From NCBI GenBank assembly GCA_027186245.1, contig CP114481.1:4014501-4078500 (forward strand): a DNA stretch of 64,000 nucleotides, in the 5' to 3' direction. Each line of letters starts with the position of its first letter. Position 1 is the stretch's first letter. The notes under the pieces were generated by a model that worked only from the letters and a program-made list of their open reading frames with translations, was not told the DNA's origin and made no database searches. Positions 24,714 to 34,863 of the stretch are shown here, piece by piece. Both the position numbers and the translations under genes were made by a program. Source of the DNA: Coriaria nepalensis. Its lineage: Eukaryota; Streptophyta; Magnoliopsida; Cucurbitales; Coriariaceae.

Positions 24714-27518
24714 TTTCAATGGTGAATGGAAGGAGAGTATGAACAAAAATGAGAATCAAAATTCATGATATTAGCATTCAAATTGCAAAGAGGGATCAAT
24801 TGGAGCTTCAGTAGAATCTAATATCATTTACAGTCAGTTATTGGATATCGTGTATAATTCTATCGACATTGATCGGAATGAATTTGGATTGAAACTATCG
24901 TACAAACTTGTTTGTACATTATGGTCATCGCCGTTATATATAAAAAATGACCAAAACGTTAAGGGGTTTATCTGATACTTACAATGTAAAGAGGAAAAAT
25001 CTCCATTATATGTTATGTTGCTTCCGAAAGTGGGAGGAGATTCATGTGGTGGAGAGCATCATCAATTTCCTCACCCTTGTAATGTTCATAGTCTTTGTAA
25101 GAGTGACGTGTCTCATATTGATAATCCTTAGGAGGATTAAAAGAGTGACATACATGTGCTTGCTGCTACTAATCATGATGATTTTTTTTAGAATGGTTAA
25201 GGTAATGACATAAATGACATCGAGGACGAGGATGTAGAAGAAAGTGATGATGAAGAGAATGAGAATGCAGACGATCATGACGAGTGTGAGGGAATGGAGG
25301 TAGAACGTGATATTAATAATGTCAATGAAGCTAACCTTACGAATCAGGACTACGATGATGAATTCTTCATAGGAGTAATACTGACCAAGACTTTACTACC
25401 ACCATCAGTCCATGCATCACCGGACGAGATGCAGGCATGTGTATCACGTACAGTTGACGAGATGCCTTCATCACTACGTATACCGCATTTAATTAACGAG
25501 ATGCCTCCATCACCGCGTGTATCGCATTTAATTGACGAGATGCCTCCATCACTACGTGTATCACGTTTAAATGACGAGATGCCTCCATCATTGTGTGTAC
25601 CACATTCATCTGATGAGATTGCTCCACCATCACTGCGTGTACTAGGTTTACTTGTGAGATGCCTCCATCATCACAATCTAAAAATAATATTGAAGATGAT
25701 GATTTTAGTCTCCCCATTGCTACCTAGGACTCCACATGCGTTGCAAGAAATTCAATCTCGATTGTCTCTTCCCAATCTAGTGGAGGTCTATTTTATGTTA
25801 AATAATATTTTATATCGAAGAACGAACTATAGGCTAGCCTACATATGCTCGCTATGCAATGAAATTTTGAGTTTAGGGTTAAAAAGTTGAATAAGACTAC
25901 GTTTGTAGTGTGCATGGATCCAAATTACAAGTGGCGACTTCGTGCTATGGGAAATAAGAATTCTTTATTTTTCCAAATTCGAACATTTAAAGATGAGCAC
26001 ACATGTTCTCGTTTATTCGGGAAAGGCAAACATTGGCAAGCATCTGCATCTATGATTGGATGACATGTGATGGCCAAGTACAAAGGGTGTAATGAGACTC
26101 CTAAAGTGCCATCTATCATTAATATTGTCAGGAATGATCTCGGTGTACATATTAGTTATTGGAAGACATGGAAATCTAGATTAGTTGCATATGACCTCAT
26201 TTGGGGTATGGCTGAGGATAATTACAAACATTTAGCATATTGGGCAGGCATAGTAAAAGTGGTTAATCCGGGTACAGTGACTGCACTCTAGACATATGGA
26301 AATAATAGATTTTTGTATCTTTTCTTGGCTTTTGGAGCATTTATCAAAGGGTTTCAATTTCTTCGAAGGGTTATTTGTATTGATGGAACCCTTTTGAAGT
26401 GCAAATACAAAGACACTATTTTGGCAGCAACAGCCTAAGATGGTAACATACACATATATCCATTAACCTAGGACATAGTTAATTCAGAGAATAATGCATC
26501 ATGGACTTGGTTCTTGGGCAAACTGAAGGGCTTGATCCCCGATGCCGCCGATTTAGTTTTTGTATCTGATCGTGCAAAGAGTATTAATAATGCTACATGA
26601 AACGTTTACCCAAATGCGAAACATGGTGCATGCACATGGCACCTCAGCCAAAACATCAAAGCTAGATTCAAGTGTGGTAGGATTCTTGATCTATTCAATA
26701 AGGTGGCCAGAGCATACAAGATTCGTGAATTTGATTTATACTTCAATGAGATAAAACTGCAACAACCTGGTGTTGCAACAAACCTTGAGACTACTAGTTT
26801 TGAACATTGGTCAATAGCTCATTTCAATGGTGATCGGTACGACATAATGACTAATAATATTACAGAGTCTCTTAACGCTTCGTTGAAGGATGCGCATGAC
26901 TATCCAATTATAGCCTTACTCGATAGTATCAGGAAGACAATGACTACTTGGTTCTACAACCGATGGAGTGTAGCTAACGAGACAAATGCACCATTGACAC
27001 ATAAGGTAGAGAAAATGCTACAGAGAAGAAAGAATGAATCAGTAACATTGAAAGTTGATAGAGTGAACATAGATACATTTGAGGTGACCGGTATTTCAAC
27101 TATTACTTTAGTGAATTTAAGGGACATGAGTTGCACATGTAGGATGTTTCAATTGGATAAGTTGTCGTGCGCTCATGCTTTAGCAGTTTTGAGCTAAGGA
27201 AATATTGCACCACACACATTATGTGCAGAATACTACAAGACTTCAAATTGGAGACGAGCTTATACATAATCAATTTATCCTATACTAGAGACCAATGATT
27301 GGGAATTTCTGAAAACTCTCCGATCGCTTGTGATTTTACCTCCCATAATGCATAAACAAAGTGGAAAACCAAAGAAAAGACATATACATTCAAGAGGGGA
27401 ACAACCGCAAAAGAGATTTACAAGTGTAGCAAGTGTGGCAGTGTTGGTAATTATAAGAGCACATATCATAACCCAATTGCAACTCCATTTCCTCCCAATT
27501 AAGAGTCACCCAAATTGA
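24714..27518 (+). pseudogene. MuDR-like (MULE) transposase remnant
   Basis: Ordered similarity: an N-terminal region with a DRNEFGLKLSYK block (about 24870), an acidic linker with 13-residue repeats (25423-25650), a MuDR DNA-binding block (WRLRAMGNKNSLFFQIRTF, about 25935), the MULE transposase domain (FIKGFQFLRRVICIDGTLLK near 26340-26400, with the first catalytic Asp), a WTWFLGKLK and VSDRAKSI block (second Asp), a CTWHL block, and a SWIM zinc finger (CTCRMFQLDKLSCAHALAV, about 27135-27190). A CxC...CxH SWIM pattern is intact. At least six in-frame stops, for instance after MIG at 26060 and after TVTAL at 26290, break it. Confidence 0.88.
25423..25650 (+). repeat. 39-bp coding tandem repeat, five to six copies
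   Basis: Copies start at 25456, 25495, 25534, 25573 and 25612, exactly 39 bp apart, with a degenerate copy at 25423. Each encodes a 13-residue unit like DEMPPSLRVSHLI. The period is a multiple of three, so the array keeps frame in the transposase linker. Confidence 0.92.
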
Positions 27519-27574
27519 TGTAATTATCTTGAAATTCATATAATATACGATATATCTTCATGTGGGTTTTCTAT

Positions 27575-27800
27575 CGGTTTGATTCACTTTTGTATTCTAT
27601 GAATTTGACTCACTTTTGTATTTTATGACTATGATTCATTTTTGTATTGTATTGTATGACTTTGATTCACTTTTGTATTCTATGAATTTGACTCACTTTT
27701 GTATTTTATGACTATGATTCATTTTTGTATTGTATTGTATGACTTTGATTCACTTTTGTATTGTATGAATTTGATTCATTTTGTTTTGTATGATTCATTT
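27575..27800 (+). repeat. Higher-order tandem repeat (83-bp unit)
   Basis: A GATTCACTTTTGTATTCTATG unit at 27581 repeats at 27664, an 83-bp period. Each 83-bp unit is made of three related sub-units of 25-31 bases sharing TTGA(T/C)TCA(C/T)TTTTGTATT. It follows the transposase stop, so it is 3' untranslated sequence of the MULE. Confidence 0.85.
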
Positions 27801-27859
27801 GTAACACCCCAAAATTTATATACAAGGCAAATAAGTTAAAAGGGGTTAACGCCCTTACT

Positions 27860-28790
27860 ATTCCTTTAATGCTTAAGATTTAGGGTTTAAGGTTTAGGTT
27901 TAAATTTTAAGGTTTAGTGTTTAAGGTTTATGGTTTAGCATTTAATGTTTAAGGTTTAGGGTTTAAGGTTTAAGGTTGAAGGTTTTAATGTTTAAGGTTT
28001 AAGGTTTATGGTTTAACGTTTATGGTTTAAGGTTTATGGTTTAAGGTTTAGGGTTTAGAGTTTAATGTTTAGTGTTTAGGGTTTAAGGTTTAAGGCTGAA
28101 AGTTTATGGTTTAGGATTTAATGTTTATGGTTTAGGGTTCAAGGTTTAGGATTTAAAGTTTAAGATTTAGGGTTTAAGGTTTATGGTTTAGGGTTTAATG
28201 TTTAAGGTTTAGAGTTGAAGGTTTAAGGCTTAAGGCCTAAGGTTTATGGTTTAAAGTTTAAGGCTTAGGGTTTAAGGTTTATGGTTTATGGTTTAGGGTT
28301 TAATGTTTAAGGTTTGAGTTTAAGGTTTAAGAGTTTAAGGTTTAAGGCTTAAGGCCTAAGGTTTATGGTTTAAAGTTTAAGGCTTATGGTTTATGGTTTA
28401 GGGTTTAATGTTTAAGGTTTAGAGTTTAAGGTTTAAGGCTTAAGGCTTAAGGCCTAAGGCTTATGGTTTAAAGTTTAAGGCTTAGGGTTTAAGGTTTATG
28501 GTTTATGGTTTAGGGTTTAATGTTTAAGGTTTGAGTTTAAGGTTTAAGAGTTTAAGGTTTAAGGGTTAAGGTTTAGGGTTTAAGGTTTAGGATTTATGGT
28601 TTAATGTTTAGGGTTCAAGGTTTAAGGCTTAAGGTATATAGTTTAAAGTTTGAGATTTAAGGTTTAAAGTTTAGGGTTTAAGGTTTATGGTTTAGGGTTT
28701 AATGTTTAGGGTTTAAGATTTAAGTGTTTAAGGTTTAAAGCTTAAGGTTCAGGGTTTAAAGTTTAAGATTTAAGGTTTAAAGGTTTTAGA
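27860..28790 (+). repeat. Degenerate telomere-like heptamer array, about 0.9 kb
   Basis: More than a hundred heptamers of the form GGTTTA(A/G/T), such as GGTTTAAGGTTTAGGGTTTA, run without other sequence. The plant telomere unit TTTAGGG occurs many times, but TTTAAGG and TTTATGG are more common. Longer blocks (about 100-180 bp) recur within the array between 28200 and 28580. It lies between the convergent MULE genes. Confidence 0.93.
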
Positions 28791-28984
28791 GCCATCATGT
28801 AATACTACATATATCCATCGACCAATCAGTTATACGAAATTGATAGCTCGATTGACGAACTGAGCACCCATCGAGCCATCGGCTTTAGAGGTGAGAGACT
28901 TTTAAATTACTAACCTCTAAAATCGATGGCTTGATGGGTGAAAGACTCATACGTTCATCACAAATCAGGTTTACATCTAAATTT
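28791..28984. other. Short spacer with inverted CCATCGAG/CGATGG motifs
   Basis: Contains CCCATCGAGCCATCGGC near 28868 and CGATGGCTTGATGGG near 28923, which pair imperfectly as an inverted repeat of about 60-base separation. No coding sequence. Confidence 0.5.
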
Positions 28985-30660
28985 GCATGGTGAAAGGGGA
29001 TTGTTCTCATGCAATCCCCGTGACCATCACGATCTCGAATGGTTGGAGGCTGCAATTAGACCCACCACTCCTCAATAAGTATGGGATCATCGTGCTCATC
29101 GAAATTAATAATTGCAATATATTCTTCATATAACAATTGCTACTTGATAGGCTATGCATGACCCTAATCACACGTTCAGGAATATCTAAGAGTAAGGCTG
29201 CCCAATGTTCATTCTTGATGTTGCAAGGGATGTACAAATGGTCTACGTGCCTCCATGCAATTCCAACAACTGGTGCCTCACCGTCAACGTAAGACTTCAT
29301 CAGAGAATTGTCTGGAAATGCATGACTTTCTCGATCTTCCTCCTTTAAGTTCTTAAATTTCTCATTCTAATATATATGTAGGAACTGAGGGAATACTTAA
29401 TCTAAGAAAGCGGCAAATTGGTCAAGCACATCATTAAACTTATGCTTCCTCGTCCATAGCAGAAACATGTACTCATCTATATGTTATAATCATAAAGTAA
29501 ATAATAAAAACAATCAATTAGGCTAAGTTGCTTTTCATAAATTTATTAATGTATAAATAATAGTTTTTAGAAATAGTTTTGAATGCATAAAAAATTGTTT
29601 AGCCACAACGAGGGATGCAGTATTGTATAAATAAATTCCTTATCGTACTTTAGGCCTTCAAAACCTATGAGCAGGTCCCTGATAGAGAAAAATCAAGTTC
29701 TCATAAGCAAACAATGTAATAAAATAAAATAAATCTTAAATCAAGTTAAGGTTTAAGGAAAAAAAAAACTTACTTCACAGTGTCAGTCTCTAGCCATTTT
29801 TGCATAGCTATCACGTTATCCTTATTTTGGGTAAGAAGCGGAGTCACCAACAATCCCTTCTTCTTTTTATATTTTCACTTCTTCCCGATGTCTATAAAAG
29901 GAGAGGTGAGGGTCAGAGCACGCTTCTTCATCCTTTGACCCCGTCTGATCTTAATGATAGGCAGGGTGACATACAACTCCGCGGACTCCTCTGTAACTTT
30001 TTCTTTTGGGGGCACCGACATTTGATCGTCCATGTGAGATGTGACATATATTGGCGAGATTTCGAAAGAACTATCTCATCCCTGATATCTGTAAGCATCT
30101 TCTCCATCTCTCTCATCCGGCTATTCAATTTTCTGAACATTTTATCTATCTCTCCCATAATCTTCTTCTCTAAGCCACCAATAAGATCCTCCAACCTTGA
30201 CGCCATTTTCATTTTCAACTCAACTGCTTCTACTTCCCTTTCTTCTTCATCTACTTCTTTTTCTTCTACCTTTTCTTTTATTTTTTCTTCTATTTTTTCT
30301 TTTATTTCTTCTTCTTCTTCTTATACTTCTTCATCTACTACTTTTTCTATTATTTTTTCTACTTCTTCTACTTCTTCTTCCTTTAACACCCTAGTCAAGT
30401 GTTCCACAACTTTATCATCTTCATCCACGAAAGCTTAAAGAGTAGTCAAATACTCCTGACTTGATTCTTCCTTAGTTAGCCTTAGGATTCCACGGTTGAC
30501 GAGCTGTATTAAACAAATATTAAAGTCAATTTAATTTCAAGCAGTATGATGAACTAAAGTACTAGATGAATTAAAGAAATGAAACATTACTTGTTTTTTC
30601 CTAGTCCACAACTCGACATTTTCAGACTTACAGGCGGATCCATTAATGACCAATTTAAAA
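28985..30660 (-). pseudogene. Ulp1-like (C48) cysteine peptidase remnant of the MULE
   Basis: On the - strand the 3' part (29300-28990) reads a C48 peptidase core: WRHVDHLYIPCNIKNEHWAA carries the catalytic His, followed by LLLDIPERVIRVMHSLSS. The usual YDSL Asp is replaced (MHSL). A GDC motif with the catalytic Cys survives near 29020 in a different frame after a stop. Upstream (30220-29930) is a coiled-coil segment (LEDLIGGLEKKIMGEIDKMF) preceded by a Glu/Lys-rich low-complexity tract encoded by GAA repeats (about 30400-30230). Ulp1 domains process SUMO in host proteins; in MULEs the role is unknown. Stops, a frameshift and the lost Asp indicate an inactive gene. Confidence 0.75.
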
Positions 30661-31329
30661 TCCGAGACATTCGATTCTCATTACCTCAAACTCCATCTTT
30701 CATTCCAAGATAAGGAATGATTTCGTAACAAATATAGTTATGAATTAACTATTAGCAAACATAAAACAAAATACGGTAAAACTTCAATATGAACTCTAAT
30801 CTGTAAAGCAAGCAAAAATCCGTATAAATCATAAGTTTCTTCTTTCGGCTTCGTCCCCTCCGGCCGATCTCTATGTGCAACTGCCTTCTTCTTGATGTTT
30901 TCTTATATTCAAATGTTTAGATGTTTTCTTATTTATGTTATATCAGATGGAGAATGCGGATGTCGAACCAGAGAGGAAATTCGGGAGAAACAAGAGGGTT
31001 TAGAGTTTGGACACCTCAAGTCTCAAGAAAAAACAAAATAGTTCATACATTATTAATAAAGATCTTGCATTAAAAAGTATTATTTGGCCAAAAAAAATCT
31101 TGCATTAATCGAGTTTCAATATACAAAATGATTTCCAGTGAAAAAACCCCTCCCGACCACGGTAGGGGAAAAACCGGTCATCAACCTACGATATAAGATC
31201 TAAAAATGAAAAATAAAAATAATCACAAATTTACAATTATAGATCGAATTCTCTAAATTTCAAAACTATCTCTTACTCTTTCACTAGAACTAGAATTTCC
31301 ATATTCGAGGTATTAAGAATCAAAAACTC

Positions 31330-33297
31330 CGTCTAAGTCCTCACTTTCCATGCGATGTTGATCTCTTTTAAGGACACATTGCCAATCTCGTAGGCACGAT
31401 AATAATTCAACCATATCTAGTGTTAATGATGTTCTTCGATCATTACTAATTTGCCCACCTATGCTAAAAGCCGCTTTTGAAGAAACTGTTGAAACTGGAT
31501 AGTTAGGATGTCGTGAGCTAATTGGGCTAATATTGGAAACCTAAACGAGTTTAACTTCTATAATTCCAAAATATTGAAGTCCCTTTTGTCATCCCAATCA
31601 TCTCCAAGATATTTTAAAAGCTCGCCGTATTGTGTAGTACTAGACCTACAAGCTATGCTCGAAGGCATCGCCAATTCCAAACACATCCCATCTTGCCTAG
31701 AACTTGAATTTGAGGAACCCTTCTATTTTGAAAGTACTTCCCATAACAATATATTTTTTTGCTTATTTTTTCTTCCGTGGTTGAGGCTGTAAGTTGATGT
31801 ACTTGGATTCATAAACACTAAAAATTTGATACAACTTATCAGAAGCATTAGCAAGTACAGAAGTATAATCAAAACTTAAGTTATCACCAGTAAAAATAAG
31901 AATTGCTTTATAACCTTCAAGCTTAATCTTAGGATCTAAAATGACTCCTAAAGAATACAAGAGCAGAATATCATACCAATATTTTAAAAAAATTTCCTTC
32001 ATTTTAATTACAATAGATCCAAAAAGAACATCATCGACATACTGGCCAAAAACCGAAGCCATTTTAAGAAGTTCTAGAAGAACCAACGACGAAGTAGGAT
32101 AATAAATACCAAAAAGAAAAAAAATTCTAAGTAATAAATTTTCTAGCAGTATCTCAATCATTATCAAATAATATAATGTGACATTTTTTTTGATGATAAA
32201 ATAAACTAATCTCATTACTATATAGTAAAGCATGCTTAACATAGTATAAGTAGAATTCCATCTAACATTCATATCAAGAAAACATTTTCTAGGTTTTTTA
32301 TTTAAGGAAATACAAAAAGTTTTAAATGCAGAAACACGCAAATTTGAATTACCTAGCCAAACTAATTCGTCTCTAATTTTTTTAATTTCTTCACTTACTA
32401 ATTTCAAACATTCTTTAACTACTAGGTTGATAATATGACAAGCACAACATTGATGCAGAAATATTCAACCATTATATCCATCTAATTCAGATTGTAAAAA
32501 ATTTATAGCTCTCGTGTTCGTAGAAGCATTATCTAAGGTGATTGATATTATACATTATTTTATATCAAACTCGCTTAAAACTTGTAAAATTAATTGAGAA
32601 CTATTTTTCGCGTTATGTTCATGCTCAATTAATCTAAAACTTATGATTTTTTTTATTTATTACCCATTCATAATCTAAGTAAAGTGTGACTACAGATAAA
32701 TAATCTTATTTAGAATGAGAACTCCAAATATCCGAAGTTAATACAATGCTAACATGAGGTGCTCCGAATTTTAATTTTAAAGCATCACGTTGTTTTTTAA
32801 AATATAATTCTAAATCTTTTCTAATTTTATTTCTACATATTTTCCAATAGTGCTGATTAAAATAATTTTTAAGAAATTCTTCAAAATATGGACTTTCGCC
32901 AAAACTTATAGGAAAACCAGAAACATCAATTAATTTAGCTAAGCCTTCTCTAGTTCGTGCATCATCATAAGACCAATTATTAATCGTACCATCAAGTTAA
33001 AAAGCAAGAGTAGATTGAGTTATACCTGTATCAGTTGTAGGCATACATTTATCCATATGTCGTTTTAAGTGGTCAGTACCACCTGTGACTTTTGCAGTTA
33101 ATTTTTTATTACATACCTTATATACACCAAATCTTTTCATTTTACCTTTCTCATCTGGTTGGTATATTTTTTCAAAACAATTCCAAATTTTCGAAATAGG
33201 AGCCGCCTTTTTACGTTTTCCAGATGTTGTTGTACTCGGCGTATCTTCTTGTGTTTCATCTATATTGTTGTCAATGTCATCAGGTACATCCATATAA
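31330..33297 (-). pseudogene. hAT transposase remnant with BED finger
   Basis: From 33293 the - strand encodes an acidic start, then a BED finger (WNCFEKIYQPDEKGKMKRFG, C-x2-C as VCNKKL with one Cys shifted, ending HLKRHMDKC). Further on: LTSDIWSS (first catalytic Asp), a TLDNASTN block (second Asp), CCACHIINLVVKECL (the C-x2-H insertion-domain signature), VRWNSTYTML (the hAT RW motif), and a C-terminal dimerisation region at about 31540-31360 (FSIGGQISNDRRTSLTLDM, LLSCLRDW). The frame from 32407 to 31763 is open for 214 codons, but stops interrupt elsewhere (near 32610-32700, 31570) and a frameshift lies in the dimerisation region. Confidence 0.88.
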
Positions 33298-33703
33298 TCT
33301 TCAACAGTTATGTCGTTCTCGGAATAACCAAAAACATTTTCATGGTGGAGATCTATTTCCTACATCAAAATAATAGTAAATATGAGAACTTAATAATACA
33401 ATGATAATAATAGTAAATGTTAGAACTTAAATATAGAATAAAATATGAAAATAAACGTAAATAAGTAATAACTTACAATGATTCAAATTCAATCGATAAA
33501 AACTTCACGGTTGAGATTTGAGAATGAGAATTTGGGACTTGAGAGTATACAATTTAAGACAAAAAAAATTAGAGAGAGTCAAGGGATTATGGTGATTGAG
33601 AAGAATTACAAAGAATGAAAGATATTATAGAGAATAGAGATTAAGAAAAATTAGAGAGAAAGAGAGTAAATTGAAGTGTGAAAATTATGAAGATAAGTAT
33701 AAG

Positions 33704-33711
33704 TATTTATA
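33704..33711 (-). promoter_or_regulatory. TATA box of the hAT transposase
   Basis: TATAAATA on the - strand, about 410 bases upstream of the transposase ATG. Between them is a CT-rich leader (TTTACTCTCTTTCTCTC). A similar TATTTATAAATACACC and pyrimidine leader occurs on the + strand at about 37725-37850. Confidence 0.5.
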
Positions 33712-34082
33712 GAAAAAAATAAGGGGGAAACTTAAAATTTAAAATTTGAAAAAAAAAATAAAAATTAAAGTTCGTGGGCGGTTGCCCATTGGCCACTGCC
33801 CACATGCTCCTACAGGAGCCTTTCTTTCTTATTGGAGTGCGTGCCGGCACGACACCGCGTATTGGCACGGAAATTTCATACCGTGCCGACATGTAGGCCT
33901 CTTATTTTGGACATGGCATAGCACAATACAAGTTGTACCATACCTGTGCTCGTGTCATGCTTTTGTCATGCCGGTCCGGCCTACTTTGGCGCCTCTAGCC
34001 GAAATCAGCTTATCCCATTGGAGCTTCAGTTCAAAGTGCATGAAATTGGAGGAGATAAGGACGATAGAGCAGACAGTGGTTA

Positions 34083-34267
34083 CGGGCCGAATGGATCGGC
34101 CCAATCTAATGGACTTGTAGAGGTGATGGACTTTGATCTCGGCCCGTGGAGTTGCTGTCAGCCTGTTTTCGAAGGATGGCGGTCTAATTGTAATAAGCGA
34201 GCATGGAGCAATTGTAACCGGTTTTGTTCTAATACCAGAAAAATTAGGGCTTTAGAGAAAAACCCTA
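34083..34267 (+). promoter_or_regulatory. NOG1 promoter elements: site II motifs and telo-box
   Basis: GGCCCA (34098-34103, the complement of TGGGCC) with GGGCC nearby at 34085 and CGGCCCG at about 34140 form a cluster of site II type elements. A telo-box AAACCCTA sits at 34260-34267 and its complement TTAGGGCTTTAG at about 34244. Site II plus telo-box is the known signature of plant ribosomal-protein and ribosome-biogenesis promoters (TCP and Telo-binding factors), which fits NOG1. Confidence 0.7.
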
Positions 34268-34353
34268 GCATTCACTTGCACTTATTCTTCATACAAGCCG
34301 TCTTCGTCTCGAAAGGTGTCGCTCTCTCTCTCGATTTGATTTCTGCAGCTACG

Positions 34354-34860
34354 GTGCGCAATCTAACGGTTCCACTTCCCTTCTAGTTTTCTTAGATTAA
34401 TAATCAGTGTCAATCAGTTCTTCGGAATCATTTGAGAAGTTTTACGTAATTTGAGTTTAGGGTTTTGAATTGGTTGGAATCTAGGGTTGTTAAATGATGT
34501 GAAAGTTGGATTCGTATCAAATTCCATATGAATTTCACTGGAAAAGGCATAAATTTTACAGAACTTTGAGTTGGATCTCTTTTTCCCACTTGTTTGTAGT
34601 TCCTTCATTTTCTTATTTGTTCTGAATGAGTTACTGTTCTTCACTTTTGTTTTCTCTTGTACAAGTTGGTGAGTAGAAAACAGAGCATAATCGAAAGTTA
34701 GATTCACCACATTCGTTTCTCATGAAAACTTAACATTAGCTGAAAGAATGGAATTTCATGATTTATTCTAAATGAAGTATACCATGTCTTTGTATAATTC
34801 AAGTTATCTGTACCGTTAACAGTGAACTGCAAATTTCTTGAGGGCGAATCTTATAGCTAG
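34354..34860 (+). other. Probable 5' UTR intron of NOG1
   Basis: The 5' UTR appears to start near 34270. A GT donor candidate is at 34354 (CTACG|GTGCGC) and a good acceptor (ATAGCTAG) ends at 34860, three bases before the start codon. The T-rich content between them is intron-like. No cDNA is available here, so the donor is uncertain. Confidence 0.5.
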
Positions 34861-34863
34861 AAA

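Larger units (their letters stand above)
23850..31100. mobile_element. Decayed MULE with MuDR-type transposase and Ulp1-like gene
   Basis: A MuDR-like transposase on + (24714-27518) and an Ulp1/C48-like peptidase on - (about 28985-30660) face each other across a repeat-rich centre (27560-28940). Plant MULEs that carry an Ulp1-like gene (KI-MULE, Kaonashi-type, CUMULE) show the same pairing. Ends are approximate: they are set by the Der gene on one side and the hAT element on the other, and terminal inverted repeats and target duplication were not identified. Multiple stops in both genes show it is immobile on its own. Confidence 0.6.
31130..34000 (-). mobile_element. Decayed hAT element (RICESLEEPER/Ac-like)
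   Basis: Transposase coding remnant 33297 to about 31330 (- strand), a TATA box at 33711-33704, a 5' leader, and a subterminal region at about 33770-33990 rich in GGCACGG/CCGTGCC motifs in both orientations, as in plant hAT ends bound by the transposase. The outer limits are estimated from where these motifs stop; terminal repeats and an 8-bp target duplication were not resolved by eye. Confidence 0.6.

Noticed and set aside
24540..25278. Several short open frames around the MULE start
   Set aside because: They overlap the decayed transposase frame or the GTACTCGACG array and have no independent similarity.
27560..28790. CRISPR-like array
   Set aside because: Repeats are contiguous tandem units with no spacers, in a plant nuclear context.
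29800..30438. 212-codon + strand open frame rich in Ser, Phe and Leu
   Set aside because: It is the antisense shadow of the GAA-rich coiled-coil region of the Ulp1-like gene, and its composition comes from the TTC repeat.
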